DNA of 64,000 nucleotides. Source: an uncultured Burkholderiales bacterium. Its GTDB lineage: Bacteria; Pseudomonadota; Gammaproteobacteria; Burkholderiales; Burkholderiaceae_C. The stretch spans positions 39,410 to 103,409 of the forward strand of contig CAIJQQ010000044.1 in the NCBI GenBank assembly GCA_903822825.1. Reading direction: 5' to 3'. The translations under genes were made by a program, and so were the position numbers. Under the pieces are notes generated by a model, which was not told the DNA's origin, did no database searches, and saw nothing but the letters and a program-made list of their open reading frames with translations. Each line of letters begins with the position of its first letter. Positions within the stretch are counted from its first letter, which is position 1. Below, one piece after another: positions 33,013 through 42,709 of the stretch.

Positions 33013-35382
33013 ATGAACGCTCCTACCGCACTGAAAAACCTGTTGCCCTCATCGGGCGTTCAGCAGGGCACCGACATCGTTCACGAGTCCGCGCACCTGC
33101 ACGTCACCGGCTCGGCCGCCTACATCGACGACATCCCTGAGCACGCAGGCACTTTGTATGCTGCACTTATCTTGTCGCCCGTGGCGCATGGCGAGTTGAT
33201 TGGCGACGGCATCGACCGTGCAGCCATTCTCAAAGAACACGGTGTGGTGGCGGTCTACACCGCCAAAGACATTCCCGGCGAAAACAACTGCGGCCCGATC
33301 ATCCACGACGACCCGTTCTTGGCCGCTGGCAAGGTCGAGTTCATTGGCCAAGCCGTGGCCGTGGTCGTGGCGCGCGACATGCTCTATGCCCGCGAGGCCG
33401 CCCACAAAGCCAAGGTGCTGGTGAAAGAACTCCAACCCATCTTGACCGTGGAAGAAGCGATGGCAGCGGGCAGTTTCATCATGCCGCCCAAGGGCATCAC
33501 GCGTGGCGACGCAGCTGCCGCAATAGCCAATTCGCCTCACAAGATCAAGGGCACGACCCGCACCGGGCAGCAAGAGCAGTTTTACCTTGAAGGCCAAATC
33601 ACTTACGCCGTGCCCAAAGAAGACGGCCAGCTCACGCTGTACGTGTCGACCCAGCACCCCGATGGCAACCAGCGCGAAGCCGCCCATGCCCTGAACCTGC
33701 ACACCAACGATGTGGAGGTGATTTGCCGCCGCATGGGGGGTGGCTTTGGTGGCAAAGAGGGCAACGCCAGCATCTTCAGCCAAAGCGCTGCGCTGGCCGC
33801 GTTCAAGCTGCAAAAGCCCGTCAAGCTGCGCGTGAACCGCGACGACGACATGACCATCACCGGCAAGCGCCACGATTTCCGCATCGACTACGAAGTGGGC
33901 TTTGACGACAATGGCCGCGTCCTCGGTGCGGACATCGCGCTCATGTCGCGCTGCGGCTACAGCACCGATTACTCGGGCCCCGTGAACGACCGTGCTTGCC
34001 TGCACATCGACAACACCTACCATCTGCCGGCGCTCAAGCTGATCAGCCACCGCTGCAAAACCAACACGCAAAGCGCCACCGCTTTCCGGGGCTTTGGTGG
34101 TCCACAAGGCATGTTCGGCATCGAGACGGTGATGGATGAGATTGCGATGACTTTGGGCAAAGACCCCTTGGAAGTGCGCAAGCTCAACCTCTACAAAGAC
34201 CCCGCCATCAGTGGCACGCCCGACACCATGACCACCCAGTACAACCAGCTCATCGAAGACTGGGTGGGTGACAAGGTGATCGATCAGGTCGAGCACGAAT
34301 CCAAATACGCCGAGCGCCGCGCCGCAGTGCAAGCCTTCAACGCCAAGAGCAAAACCCGCAAGCGTGGTCTGTCATTGGTGCCCCTGAAGTTCGGCATCAG
34401 CTTCACCGCCACGCACCTGAACCAAGGCGGCGCCTTGCTGGTGGTCTACATGGACGGCTCGGTCAGTTGCAACCACGGCGGCACCGAAATGGGCCAGGGC
34501 CTGAACACCAAGATGGCCCAAGTCTGTGCCGATGGTTTGGGCATCAGCGTGGACCATGTGCGGATCACCGCCACCGACTCGCAAAAAGTGCCCAACGCTT
34601 CGGCCACCTCGGCCTCGAGCGGTGCTGACATCAACGGCGCGGCCATCATGAACGCCACGATGCAAATGCGCGAGCGCTTGAAGCCTGTGGCCGCCCGAAT
34701 GCTGGGCTGCCAGTCTGAAAACGTGGCTTTTGCCAACAACGAATTGCACGATGGCTCAAACCCTGAGGGCAAGTCTGTCAAGTGGGCCGATGTGACCAAG
34801 CAAGCGTATATGGAACGTGTGGGCTTGTCGGTCACGGGCTTTTACATGACGCCCGAAATCAAATACGACTTCGCCACCCTGAATGGCCGCGCTTTTTATT
34901 ACTACTGCTACGGCGCTGCCGTGAGCGAAGTGGAGATCGACACCCGCACCGGCGAGTGGAGGCTTTTGGCTGTGGACATCGTGCACGACGTGGGCCGCAG
35001 CATCAACCCTGCATTGGACAAAGGCCAAATCGAAGGCGCTTTTGTGCAAGGCATGGGCTGGCTCACCATGGAAGAGTGCATTTGGGATAAAAAAGGCAAA
35101 CTGCTCACGCACGGCCCCAGCACTTACAAAATCCCGGTGGCGGGCGACATCCCAGAGCACTTCAAAGTGACGCTGTTCGACAACGCCAACATGAAGCCCA
35201 CGCCTTTCAACAGCAAGGCCACAGGCGAGCCGCCTTTGATGCTGGGCTTGTCCACCTTCTTCGCCTTGCGCGATGCGGTGGCTGCCAGCGCCAACCACCA
35301 AGCGGTGGTCTACATGGACGCTCCGGCCACGCCTGAGCGCATCTTGATGGCCTGTGAGGCTGCCAAAGCTGCAGCTGCCTGA
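33013..35382 (+). CDS. xdhB: Xanthine dehydrogenase molybdopterin-binding subunit
   Basis: A 789-aa protein with the molybdenum-cofactor motifs GGGFGGKEGNAS, AFRGFGGPQGMFG and GGTEMGQGLNTKM and the GEPPLMLGLS segment holding the catalytic glutamate. With XdhA it oxidises hypoxanthine and xanthine to urate. The start MNAPTALKN at 33013 follows the intergenic hairpin. The dedicated chaperone xdhC is not next to it in this window. Confidence 0.96.
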   Translation: MNAPTALKNLLPSSGVQQGTDIVHESAHLHVTGSAAYIDDIPEHAGTLYAALILSPVAHGELIGDGIDRAAILKEHGVVAVYTAKDIPGENNCGPIIHDDPFLAAGKVEFIGQAVAVVVARDMLYAREAAHKAKVLVKELQPILTVEEAMAAGSFIMPPKGITRGDAAAAIANSPHKIKGTTRTGQQEQFYLEGQITYAVPKEDGQLTLYVSTQHPDGNQREAAHALNLHTNDVEVICRRMGGGFGGKEGNASIFSQSAALAAFKLQKPVKLRVNRDDDMTITGKRHDFRIDYEVGFDDNGRVLGADIALMSRCGYSTDYSGPVNDRACLHIDNTYHLPALKLISHRCKTNTQSATAFRGFGGPQGMFGIETVMDEIAMTLGKDPLEVRKLNLYKDPAISGTPDTMTTQYNQLIEDWVGDKVIDQVEHESKYAERRAAVQAFNAKSKTRKRGLSLVPLKFGISFTATHLNQGGALLVVYMDGSVSCNHGGTEMGQGLNTKMAQVCADGLGISVDHVRITATDSQKVPNASATSASSGADINGAAIMNATMQMRERLKPVAARMLGCQSENVAFANNELHDGSNPEGKSVKWADVTKQAYMERVGLSVTGFYMTPEIKYDFATLNGRAFYYYCYGAAVSEVEIDTRTGEWRLLAVDIVHDVGRSINPALDKGQIEGAFVQGMGWLTMEECIWDKKGKLLTHGPSTYKIPVAGDIPEHFKVTLFDNANMKPTPFNSKATGEPPLMLGLSTFFALRDAVAASANHQAVVYMDAPATPERILMACEAAKAAAA

Positions 35383-35390
35383 CGCAAAAA

Positions 35391-35420
35391 ATGGCGGACC
35401 CGTGCTTGCGGGTCTGCCAT
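35391..35420. terminator. Hairpin downstream of xdhB
   Basis: ATGGCGGACCCG and CGGGTCTGCCAT form a 12-bp stem (one G-U pair) around TGCTTG, 9 bp after the xdhB stop, with an A run upstream. Likely transcription end of xdhAB. Confidence 0.65.
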
Positions 35421-35482
35421 GAGGAATCCAGCGCCTGCGGCCTTTAGAATCCTTTGGCAGTCCACACCACACGCACAGCACT

Positions 35483-36205
35483 TTGTCTCAAGCCCTAACC
35501 GACCTCGCGATCCCTCGCCATGTGGCCATCATCATGGATGGCAATCGGCGTTGGGCCAAAAAAAGGTTCATGCCTGCAGCGCTGGGTCATGCAGCAGGGG
35601 CCAAGCGTGTGCGCGAGATCGTGCAGGCCTGCGCCGAGGCCGGCGTGGCCTATCTGAGCTTGTTTGCATTCAGCACCGAAAACTGGAAGCGTCCAGAAGA
35701 AGAAGTCAGCAGCCTCATGGGCTTGTTCATGAGCTACCTCCAAAAAGAGGTGGACTCGATGAATGCCAACGGCGTGCGCCTGAAGGTTCTCGGCGACAAG
35801 TTGCGGTTTTCTGAACCCCTGAAGCTCTTGATTGAGAACGCGCAACAACAGACGGCCGGCAATCAGGGCATCACCTTGCTGGTCTGCGTCAACTATGGCG
35901 GTCGATGGGACATGCTCCATGCCGTGAAGGCCTGGCAAGCGGCACACCCGGATCAGACTCTGGAGGGGCTGACCGAAGAGGGGCTGGTGCCTTACCTCAG
36001 CACCTCCGATGCCCCCGAAGTGGACCTGTTGATCCGCACCGGCGGTGAGTCGCGTGTGAGCAACTTCCTGCTCTGGCAGGCGGCCTATGCGGAGCTGTTT
36101 TTCACAGACGATTTGTGGCCCGATTTCGGATCGCCACTTTTGCGCGAAGCGATCACCTGGTTTGGTCAACGCGACAGGCGTTTCGGCTCGTCAGCCCCAC
36201 TCTGA
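35483..36205 (+). CDS. uppS: Isoprenyl (undecaprenyl) diphosphate synthase family
   Basis: A 240-aa cis-prenyltransferase with the catalytic aspartate in [26 protein letters not shown] and the C-terminal [23 protein letters not shown]. It makes the C55 lipid carrier for cell-wall and surface polysaccharides. The only suitable start is TTG at 35483, since the catalytic motif begins 18 residues in. It is next to rfbA/rfbC rather than in the usual frr-cdsA-dxr cluster, so it may be a second copy. Confidence 0.88.
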   Translation: MSQALTDLAIPRHVAIIMDGNRRWAKKRFMPAALGHAAGAKRVREIVQACAEAGVAYLSLFAFSTENWKRPEEEVSSLMGLFMSYLQKEVDSMNANGVRLKVLGDKLRFSEPLKLLIENAQQQTAGNQGITLLVCVNYGGRWDMLHAVKAWQAAHPDQTLEGLTEEGLVPYLSTSDAPEVDLLIRTGGESRVSNFLLWQAAYAELFFTDDLWPDFGSPLLREAITWFGQRDRRFGSSAPL

Positions 36206-36237
36206 AAGGTGAGCCCAACAGGTTCAACAACACAACC

Positions 36238-37110
36238 ATGCAAAAACGCAAAGGCATCATTCTCGCGGGCGGTTCGGGCACGCGCCTTTACCCCGTCACA
36301 CAGGCCGTCAGCAAACAGCTGATGCCCGTCTACGACAAGCCCATGGTGTATTACCCGCTTACCACGCTCATGCTGTCGGGCATACGCGACGTGCTGCTGA
36401 TCAGCACACCCCAAGACACACCACGTTTCAGCGAGCTGCTGGGCGATGGCAGCCAATGGGGCATGAACATCCAATACGCCGTCCAGCCCAGCCCGGATGG
36501 GCTGGCGCAGGCCTTCATCATCGGCAAGAACTTTGTGGGCCATGACCCCAGCGCGCTGGTTTTGGGGGACAACATTTTTTATGGCCATGACCTGGTCAAA
36601 CTGATGCACAGCGCCGATGCACGCAGCAGCGGTGCCAGTGTGTTCGCCTACCATGTGCACGACCCGGAGCGCTATGGCGTGGTGGAGTTCGATGCCGACT
36701 TTCGTGCCTTGTCGATCGAAGAAAAACCGACGGCGCCCAAGAGCAACTATGCGGTCACAGGCTTGTATTTTTACGACCAGCAGGTCTGCGACGTTGCAGC
36801 AGACATTCAGCCTTCTGCCCGGGGTGAGCTGGAAATCACCGATGTGAACAAGCACTACTTGGCGCAGCAGCAGCTCAATGTGGAAATCATGGGCCGGGGC
36901 TATGCCTGGCTCGACACTGGCACGCACGACAGCCTGCTCGAAGCCGCGGGCTTCATCGCCACTCTGCAAAAACGTCAGGGCCTGATGGTCGCTTGCCCAG
37001 AAGAAATTGCCTTCCACCAGAAGTGGATCGACGCCGCTGCCTTGCAAAAGTTGGCCCTGCCGCTGGCCAAAAATGGCTACGGCCAATACCTGCTCAATTT
37101 GTTGAAATAA
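36238..37110 (+). CDS. rfbA: Glucose-1-phosphate thymidylyltransferase
   Basis: A 290-aa protein with the nucleotidyltransferase motif [36 protein letters not shown], which in pieces shows GGSGTRLYP and the [10 protein letters not shown] block. It makes dTDP-glucose, the first step to dTDP-rhamnose. The start MQKRKG at 36238 follows uppS by 32 bp and rfbC follows 3 bp later. Genes rfbB and rfbD are not in the window. Confidence 0.95.
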   Translation: MQKRKGIILAGGSGTRLYPVTQAVSKQLMPVYDKPMVYYPLTTLMLSGIRDVLLISTPQDTPRFSELLGDGSQWGMNIQYAVQPSPDGLAQAFIIGKNFVGHDPSALVLGDNIFYGHDLVKLMHSADARSSGASVFAYHVHDPERYGVVEFDADFRALSIEEKPTAPKSNYAVTGLYFYDQQVCDVAADIQPSARGELEITDVNKHYLAQQQLNVEIMGRGYAWLDTGTHDSLLEAAGFIATLQKRQGLMVACPEEIAFHQKWIDAAALQKLALPLAKNGYGQYLLNLLK

Positions 37111-37113
37111 GCC

Positions 37114-37665
37114 ATGCCCTACACCGTCACCGCCACTGAAATCCCCGATGTCCTGATCCTTGAGCCCAAGGTGTTTGGGGATGCGCGTGGGTTCTTTTTT
37201 GAATCGTTCAATGCGCGTGACTTTGCACAGGCCACCGGCCTGAATGTGGACTTCGTCCAGGACAACCACAGCAAGTCGGCCCAAGGCGTGCTGCGCGGTT
37301 TGCACTACCAGATCCAGCACCCGCAGGGCAAGCTGGTGCGTGTGGTGCAAGGCGAGGTGTTCGATGTGGCGGTGGACCTGCGCCAAAGCTCGGCCACCTT
37401 TGGCCGCTGGGTCGGTGTGCACCTGAGCGCGGACAACCACCGCCAGTTGTGGGTGCCACCCGGTTTTGCGCATGGCTTTGTGGTGACCAGCGACAGTGCC
37501 GAGTTCCTCTACAAGACCACCGATTATTGGTACCCCGAACACGAGCGCAGTTTGCTGTGGTCGGACCCGGCTGTCGGTGTTCAATGGCCGGTGCAAGGCC
37601 AGCCATTGTTGGCAGCCAAAGACCAAGCGGGTGCCTTGCTGAAAGACGCTCAAAAGTTCGACTGA
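37114..37665 (+). CDS. rfbC: dTDP-4-dehydrorhamnose 3,5-epimerase
   Basis: A 183-aa cupin protein with FFESFNARDFAQATG, QDNHSKSAQGVLRGLHYQIQ (catalytic histidine in GLHYQ) and WVPPGFAHGFVV, the RfbC/RmlC signature. It epimerises dTDP-4-keto-6-deoxyglucose for rhamnose synthesis. It starts 3 bp after rfbA. It is followed by a clear terminator. Confidence 0.95.
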   Translation: MPYTVTATEIPDVLILEPKVFGDARGFFFESFNARDFAQATGLNVDFVQDNHSKSAQGVLRGLHYQIQHPQGKLVRVVQGEVFDVAVDLRQSSATFGRWVGVHLSADNHRQLWVPPGFAHGFVVTSDSAEFLYKTTDYWYPEHERSLLWSDPAVGVQWPVQGQPLLAAKDQAGALLKDAQKFD

Positions 37666-37697
37666 ACTTCCTTGCTCAAAACGGGCCTTATAAAAAA

Positions 37698-37722
37698 GGC
37701 TTGCCAAATGGCAAGCCCTTTT
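37698..37722 (+). terminator. Terminator after rfbC
   Basis: GGCTTGCC-AAAT-GGCAAGCC is a perfect 8-bp hairpin followed by CTTTTG and preceded by A6, so it can work for rfbC and possibly also for the convergent metK. The rest of 37723-37851 holds two short copies of GCCGCTGCACGCAGCGCT, one inside the metK end, and nothing else recognised. Confidence 0.8.
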
Positions 37723-37851
37723 GCTTTCGCGCTGGCAGTCCTTGCAGACCTGCCGCTGCACGCAGCGCTGCGGCCTTGTGGTCTGCGCTCACATCGCTGC
37801 GCGATATGAGCTTCGCCCCAAACCCCAAGACCCGCTGCGCGGGTGCCGTGC

Positions 37852-39033
37852 TTACAGCCCGGCCGCTGCACGCAGCGCTTGGGCTTTGTCTGTTCTCTCC
37901 CAGGTGAACTCGGGTTCGTCGCGGCCAAAGTGGCCGTAGGCGGCGGTTTTGGTGTAGATGGGGCGCAGCAGATCCAGCATCTGAATGATGCCTTTGGGGC
38001 GCAAGTCAAAGTGCTCGGCCACCAGGGCGGACAGCACGTCGTCCGAGACCTTGCCGGTGCCCAGCGTGTTCACGGTGATGTTCATTGGGCGGGCCACGCC
38101 AATGGCATACGCCACCTGGATCTGGCATTTCTCGGCCAAGCCTGCGGCAACGATATTTTTGGCCACGTAGCGGGCCGCGTAAGCGGCCGAGCGGTCCACC
38201 TTGGATGGGTCTTTGCCCGAGAAAGCGCCGCCGCCGTGCGGGCAGGCGCCACCGTAGGTGTCGACGATGATCTTGCGGCCTGTGAGGCCACAGTCGCCCT
38301 GGGGGCCACCGATGACGAAACGGCCTGTCGGGTTGATCAGGTACTGGGTGTTCTGCAGCCACTCTTGGGGCAGCACGGGCTTGATGATCTCTTCGATGAT
38401 GGCTTCGGTGAAGCTGGCTTTCATCTTCGTAGCGGTTTCTGACTGGTCGGGGCTGTGCTGTGTGGACAGCACCACGGTGTCGATGCTGTGGGGTTTGCCG
38501 TCCACATAGCGCATCGTCACCTGGCTCTTGGCGTCAGGTCGCAGGAAGGGCAAGCGCCCGTCCTTGCGCAGTTGGGCCTGGCGCTCGACCAAGCGGTGAG
38601 CGTAGTAAATGGGGGCGGGCATCAGCTCCGGCGTTTCGCTGCAGGCGTAGCCGAACATCAGGCCTTGGTCGCCCGCGCCGATGTTGAGGTGGTCGTCGGA
38701 CGCGTGGTCCACGCCCTGAGCAATGTCGTTGGACTGCTTGTCGTAGCAGACCATGACCGCGCAGCCTTTGTAGTCGATGCCGTAGTCGGTGTTGTCGTAG
38801 CCGATGCGCTTGATGGTGTCGCGCGCCACCTGGATGTAGTCCACATGGGCGTTGGTGGTGATCTCGCCAGCCAGTACCACCAGGCCGGTGTTGGTCAGGG
38901 TTTCGGCGGCCACGCGGCTGCGGGGGTCTTGCGCGAAGATGGCGTCCAAAATCGCGTCAGAAATCTGGTCGGCCACTTTGTCTGGGTGGCCTTCTGAGAC
39001 GGATTCAGAGGTAAAGAGGTAATTGCTGGACAT
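37852..39033 (-). CDS. metK: S-adenosylmethionine synthetase
   Basis: A 393-aa protein with [20 protein letters not shown] at the start, [12 protein letters not shown] and [19 protein letters not shown], all invariant in MetK. It makes SAM from methionine and ATP. A leader of about 120 nt with strong stem-loops and a TATAAT -10 box precede it, which hints at leader-based control. Length matches the family. Confidence 0.97.
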   Translation of the reverse strand: MSSNYLFTSESVSEGHPDKVADQISDAILDAIFAQDPRSRVAAETLTNTGLVVLAGEITTNAHVDYIQVARDTIKRIGYDNTDYGIDYKGCAVMVCYDKQSNDIAQGVDHASDDHLNIGAGDQGLMFGYACSETPELMPAPIYYAHRLVERQAQLRKDGRLPFLRPDAKSQVTMRYVDGKPHSIDTVVLSTQHSPDQSETATKMKASFTEAIIEEIIKPVLPQEWLQNTQYLINPTGRFVIGGPQGDCGLTGRKIIVDTYGGACPHGGGAFSGKDPSKVDRSAAYAARYVAKNIVAAGLAEKCQIQVAYAIGVARPMNITVNTLGTGKVSDDVLSALVAEHFDLRPKGIIQMLDLLRPIYTKTAAYGHFGRDEPEFTWERTDKAQALRAAAGL

Positions 39034-39155
39034 GAAAAAAGCTCCTAAATTTTCAGGGGTTTGTCGGCGTTGCCGACCCTGAAAACCCGGAGCCTGGCGA
39101 ACGCTTTAGCAGGATTTGTGAATCGCCCTGCAAGTAGTTCAGGTAACTCGGCGAT
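39034..39155 (-). promoter_or_regulatory. Structured 5' leader of metK
   Basis: On the minus strand the leader folds into a TCGCC/GGCGA stem and, next to the start codon, a nested hairpin: TTTTCAGGG pairs with CCCTGAAAA around GTCGGC-AAC-GCCGAC. The ribosome-binding site AGGAGC follows directly. A GCCAGGCTCCGGG segment lies between the stems. A SAM- or SAH-sensing element is possible, but I cannot assign it to a known class. Confidence 0.45.
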
Positions 39156-39161
39156 GCGTGA

Positions 39162-39167
39162 ATTATA
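39162..39167 (-). promoter_or_regulatory. -10 element of metK
   Basis: A consensus TATAAT on the minus strand lies 129 bp before the metK start, in the gap after the PrpD-like gene. No good -35 element is visible at the usual distance, so the start site is approximate. Confidence 0.5.
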
Positions 39168-39181
39168 TCGATTCGGTGTAT

Positions 39182-40522
39182 TCAGGGCCAGCGTACGGGT
39201 TCCTTTTCCGGCGCGTTGCACGATGACCACCACTGGTTGGCTTGCGAGGGCGTCAGTGTCCGCTGGGAGCAGTCTTGGAATTTTTCATGCAGCTCGGCTT
39301 CGCCGATGGGGCGCTGCGCATGCCCAAGAGCCTTGCTGACAGGCTCCGAGCTCATGCTGGAGCCGTCGCGCAGGTGGATGACCACTTGGTCATGGGGAGA
39401 AAACAATGGGTCTCCGGGGTCCTGTGTGGTCACGGGATGAATCCGGACAAGCTGCATCAGGGACTGGATGTGGGCTTGGGTAATGTTCGCATCGTTCAGG
39501 TCGTCCAGGTTCACATGCCCTTGGGTCAAGGCGCAGGCGACGGCAAATTCGGCGCTGAATTTGGCATCCAGCCCATTTTGCGGAGAAGATGAACGCAGCA
39601 TGCCCGCTTGCAAGTGGCCGATGTGAACATCAATGTGTTCAATGGACTTATGGCGATGCTGCATGTGGGCCTGCAATGACAAAGTGGCATCGATCAAGCG
39701 ATGTGCGGCGTAGCAAACCGGATAGCGTTTGATGTTCAGCCCTTGCAACTGAATTTGCCATGGATGCCCGGCACCACAGGGGCGCTCAAGGTCGACTTGG
39801 CCTTGGGGCGACAGCGCGGCCAGGAAACCTCTGGGACTTTCCAGTGCATCTTGCGATGCGCTAACACCTTGTTGGGCCAGTTGGCTGGCGATGATGCCGT
39901 TCCGCGCGGCCCATCCCACCTGCAGAGGCTTGGTCATAGAGCCGAAATTGGCCACCAATCCACCCGCCAGCGAAGCTGCAATACCCAGTGCATGGCCGAT
40001 TTGTTCTTGTGTGAGTTGCCTCAGATGGGCGCTGGCGGCAGCACAAGCGACTGCCCCGAAAACCGCAGTGGGGTGCCAGCCTTTACCGTGGTGCTTGTCG
40101 GGATCTCGCCCGATCAAGTCGGCCCAGGTTTCGTAGCCCGCAACGTAGGCGGTGATGGCCGATTGCCAGTTCTGGCCGAGAGATTGCGCTTGTGCCAAAA
40201 CCACCGGGGTCAGAACCACGCTGGGGTGGCCATCGAGCCCGGTGTCATCGTAGTCAAGGGCATGGGCAGCAACGGCGTTGACAAAAGCAGCATCTGCAGC
40301 ACTTGCGTGGCCTCGATCCCCCAGCACCCGGGCTGTCCCTGGACTGTTGGACAGGGTCACCATGGACAAGGCGTGTTCCACAACGGGTTGGTTGCGCCCT
40401 GCAAACAAAACGCCCATGCAGTCACTGATCCCCCGGCGAACCGTGGTTACCGCCGATGCAGGCACGTCACCAGGCTGCAACTGATGGATGAATTGCGCCA
40501 GTTCTTGGGTCAGGTGCGGCAT
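39182..40522 (-). CDS. MmgE/PrpD family protein
   Basis: A 446-aa protein with the MmgE/PrpD features DYDDTGLDGHPSVVLTPVVLA, GWHPTAVFGAVACAAASAHL and GSMTKPLQVGWAARNG. The family includes 2-methylcitrate dehydratase and cis-aconitate decarboxylase. It is the last gene of a leftward acyl-CoA cassette that starts at the CoA transferase; the substrate may be a tricarboxylic or branched dicarboxylic acid. Its start is 16 bp after the acyl-CoA dehydrogenase gene. Confidence 0.87.
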   Translation of the reverse strand: MPHLTQELAQFIHQLQPGDVPASAVTTVRRGISDCMGVLFAGRNQPVVEHALSMVTLSNSPGTARVLGDRGHASAADAAFVNAVAAHALDYDDTGLDGHPSVVLTPVVLAQAQSLGQNWQSAITAYVAGYETWADLIGRDPDKHHGKGWHPTAVFGAVACAAASAHLRQLTQEQIGHALGIAASLAGGLVANFGSMTKPLQVGWAARNGIIASQLAQQGVSASQDALESPRGFLAALSPQGQVDLERPCGAGHPWQIQLQGLNIKRYPVCYAAHRLIDATLSLQAHMQHRHKSIEHIDVHIGHLQAGMLRSSSPQNGLDAKFSAEFAVACALTQGHVNLDDLNDANITQAHIQSLMQLVRIHPVTTQDPGDPLFSPHDQVVIHLRDGSSMSSEPVSKALGHAQRPIGEAELHEKFQDCSQRTLTPSQANQWWSSCNAPEKEPVRWP

Positions 40523-40538
40523 GGACTTTGTCGCTTCA

Positions 40539-41729
40539 TCAATAAGAACGAGGCAGACCCAAAACGTGTTCGGCCAGGTAGGACAGGATCAGGTTGGTGG
40601 AAATGGGCGCAGTCCTCTGTACCCGAGCTTCACGCCACTTGCGTTCGATGTCGTACTCGCGTGCATAGCCAAAGCCGCCATGGGTCTGAATGCAGGCTTC
40701 GCCTGCTTCCCAGGCAGCTTCTGCGCTCAGCAGCTTGGACAGGTTGGCAAACTCTCCGCAGGGCAGGCCTGCTTCAAACACCGACGCGGATTTGCGTACC
40801 ATGAGTTCAGCGGCTTGGGTCTGGGCGTAGGCTTTGGCAATCGGGAACTGGATGCCCTGGTTTTTGCCAATTGGCCGGTCAAAAATGACCCGCTCGTTGG
40901 CATATTTGGTGGCGGTTTTGATGAACCATTTGGCATCGCCAAGGGACTCATGCGAGACCAGAATGCGCTCAGAATTCATGCCATCCATGATGTACTTGAG
41001 TCCCTTGCCTTCTTCACCAATGAGGCTGTTGGCAGGAATGCGCAAATTGTCAAAAAAGACTTCGGTGGTGTTGTGGTTGATCATGGCCTTGATGGGCCGG
41101 ATGGTCATGCCATGCCCGACGGCCTCGCGCATGTCAATCAAGAAAACCGAAAGGCCTTCGGTGCGTTTGGTGATCTGGTCGATTGGGGTGGTTCGTGCCA
41201 GCAGCAGCATCAAATCGGAATACAAGGCCCGCGAGGTCCATATTTTTTGGCCATTGATCACGTAATGGTCGCCGTCTCTGACTGCGCGGGTTTTGAGTTT
41301 GGTCGTGTCAGTGCCCGATGTGGGCTCTGTCACGCCAAACGCTTGCAGGCGCAATTGACCGGAGGCAATTTGTGGCAAATAGAAATTTTTCTGGGCCTCG
41401 CTGCCATGGCGCAAGACTGTGCCCATGGTGTACATCTGTGCATGTGTGGCCGAGGCATTGCCGCCTGAGGCGTGAATTTCTTCAAGAATCACCCCTGCAG
41501 CCCGCAAGCTAAGACCTGAGCCGCCATAAATTTCGGGAATCAGTGCGGACAGAAAGCCCGCGTCGGTCATGGCTTTGACGAATTCACTGGGGTAGGCTTC
41601 GCGCTCATCCAGATCACGCCAGTAGCTGCCGGGAAAGTCGGCGCAAATGCGGCGAACACTTTCGCGAATATCCGCATGGTCTTCGTCCAAGTCCATGGAC
41701 ACACTTGTTGTATTGGGTTCGGTTTTCAT
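40539..41729 (-). CDS. Acyl-CoA dehydrogenase family protein
   Basis: A 396-aa flavoprotein with FGVTEPTSGTDTTKLKTRAV (FAD/substrate-binding), INGQKIWTSRA and the C-terminal QTHGGFGYAREYDIERKWREARV block. It oxidises an acyl-CoA at the alpha-beta bond. It is followed by the PrpD-like gene and lies 22 bp after the HMG-CoA-lyase-like gene. The substrate is not evident from the sequence. Confidence 0.93.
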   Translation of the reverse strand: MKTEPNTTSVSMDLDEDHADIRESVRRICADFPGSYWRDLDEREAYPSEFVKAMTDAGFLSALIPEIYGGSGLSLRAAGVILEEIHASGGNASATHAQMYTMGTVLRHGSEAQKNFYLPQIASGQLRLQAFGVTEPTSGTDTTKLKTRAVRDGDHYVINGQKIWTSRALYSDLMLLLARTTPIDQITKRTEGLSVFLIDMREAVGHGMTIRPIKAMINHNTTEVFFDNLRIPANSLIGEEGKGLKYIMDGMNSERILVSHESLGDAKWFIKTATKYANERVIFDRPIGKNQGIQFPIAKAYAQTQAAELMVRKSASVFEAGLPCGEFANLSKLLSAEAAWEAGEACIQTHGGFGYAREYDIERKWREARVQRTAPISTNLILSYLAEHVLGLPRSY

Positions 41730-41751
41730 GGCAATTTTGTGATGAATATTT

Positions 41752-42705
41752 TCAAGAGCGCGGGGCAGCGCGTTGCTTGGCAGTGGTGTAGTGGTTGGGC
41801 AGCCCGGCGCGCGCCAGGGCGCCAGTCAGCATGTTCGGGGGCAGGTTGCGTGCCGCAATGTCCCGAACGAGCAGCAGTTGGTGCAGATCCACCCCAGTGG
41901 TCAAGCCCATCGAGTCCAGCATGAAGCACAGGTCCTCCATCACGATGTTGCCGCTGGCGCCTGGTGCAAACGGGCATCCGCCCAGCCCCCCCAGGGAGGC
42001 ATCAAAAATGCGAACGCCGCAATCGAGTGCTGCAGCCACATTGGCCAGACCCGTTCCGCGCGTGTCATGGAAATGGGCCGCGACCGGAATGTTGCCCACC
42101 TCGGCCATGACACTCTTAAAAACTTCACGCACTTGTTGGGGGTCTGCGTAGCCCACGGTGTCGGCCACCATGATTTCTTCGGCACCCGCTTGTGCCAGAA
42201 AGGCCGCGCAGCGCCTGACTTCATCGACGGCGATGCGACCCTCGTATGAACACCCCAATGCGGTGGACAAGCCTGCGGCCAGTTTGACGCGGCCTGTCAG
42301 GCCCGCGGCATTGCGTGCACTGACAATCCGCTCGAAATCGGCCAGGGATTCCTCGCGCTCACGACGCACGTTCTTCAGGTTGTGGGTTCGGCTGACCGAA
42401 ACCACATAGTCGACCACATGCACACCCAATGAAAATGCACGTTCAGCCCCTTTCAGATTGGGCGCCAGCGCCATGACAGTTAGGCCGGGAATTTGCAGCG
42501 CCTGGCGGGTGACTTCTTCGGCATCTGAGAACTGTGCAATGAGTTTGACGGGTACAAATGAAGTGACTTCAATTTCCCGAACACCCGCAGCACATTCCGC
42601 AGCGATCCATGCCATTTTTTCTTCCGTGGGGAAAAACGTGGAGACCATTTGCAGGCCATCACGCAGCCCCACTTCCCGCACATGAACATCCTGTTCGACT
42701 TTCAT
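41752..42705 (-). CDS. Hydroxymethylglutaryl-CoA lyase family protein
   Basis: A 317-aa TIM-barrel protein with REVGLRDGLQMV (metal and catalytic residues), HFHDTRGTGLANV and the GGLGGCPFAPGASGN loop with its active-site cysteine. It cleaves beta-hydroxy-acyl-CoA to acetyl-CoA plus a keto acid; HMG-CoA, citramalyl-CoA or a related CoA ester are possible. The start MKVEQDVHVREVG at 42705 is 4 bp after the enoyl-CoA hydratase. Confidence 0.92.
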   Translation of the reverse strand: MKVEQDVHVREVGLRDGLQMVSTFFPTEEKMAWIAAECAAGVREIEVTSFVPVKLIAQFSDAEEVTRQALQIPGLTVMALAPNLKGAERAFSLGVHVVDYVVSVSRTHNLKNVRREREESLADFERIVSARNAAGLTGRVKLAAGLSTALGCSYEGRIAVDEVRRCAAFLAQAGAEEIMVADTVGYADPQQVREVFKSVMAEVGNIPVAAHFHDTRGTGLANVAAALDCGVRIFDASLGGLGGCPFAPGASGNIVMEDLCFMLDSMGLTTGVDLHQLLLVRDIAARNLPPNMLTGALARAGLPNHYTTAKQRAAPRS

Positions 42706-42709
42706 GCTT

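Noticed and set aside
36166-37761. Long 531-codon minus-strand frame opposite rfbA and rfbC
   Set aside because: It is fully antisense to two genes with clear motifs, and its translation is repetitive His/Gln/Gly-rich text typical of shadows in GC-rich DNA.
37723-37860. Two copies of GCCGCTGCACGCAGCGCT as a mobile repeat
   Set aside because: Only two short copies, one within the metK coding end; more likely a local duplication of the metK 3' end than a transposable element.
39045-39233. 62-codon minus-strand frame in the metK leader as a possible leader peptide
   Set aside because: It spans the promoter and the end of the PrpD-like gene, lacks a ribosome-binding site and has no methionine-rich or regulatory pattern; the RNA structure is the better explanation.
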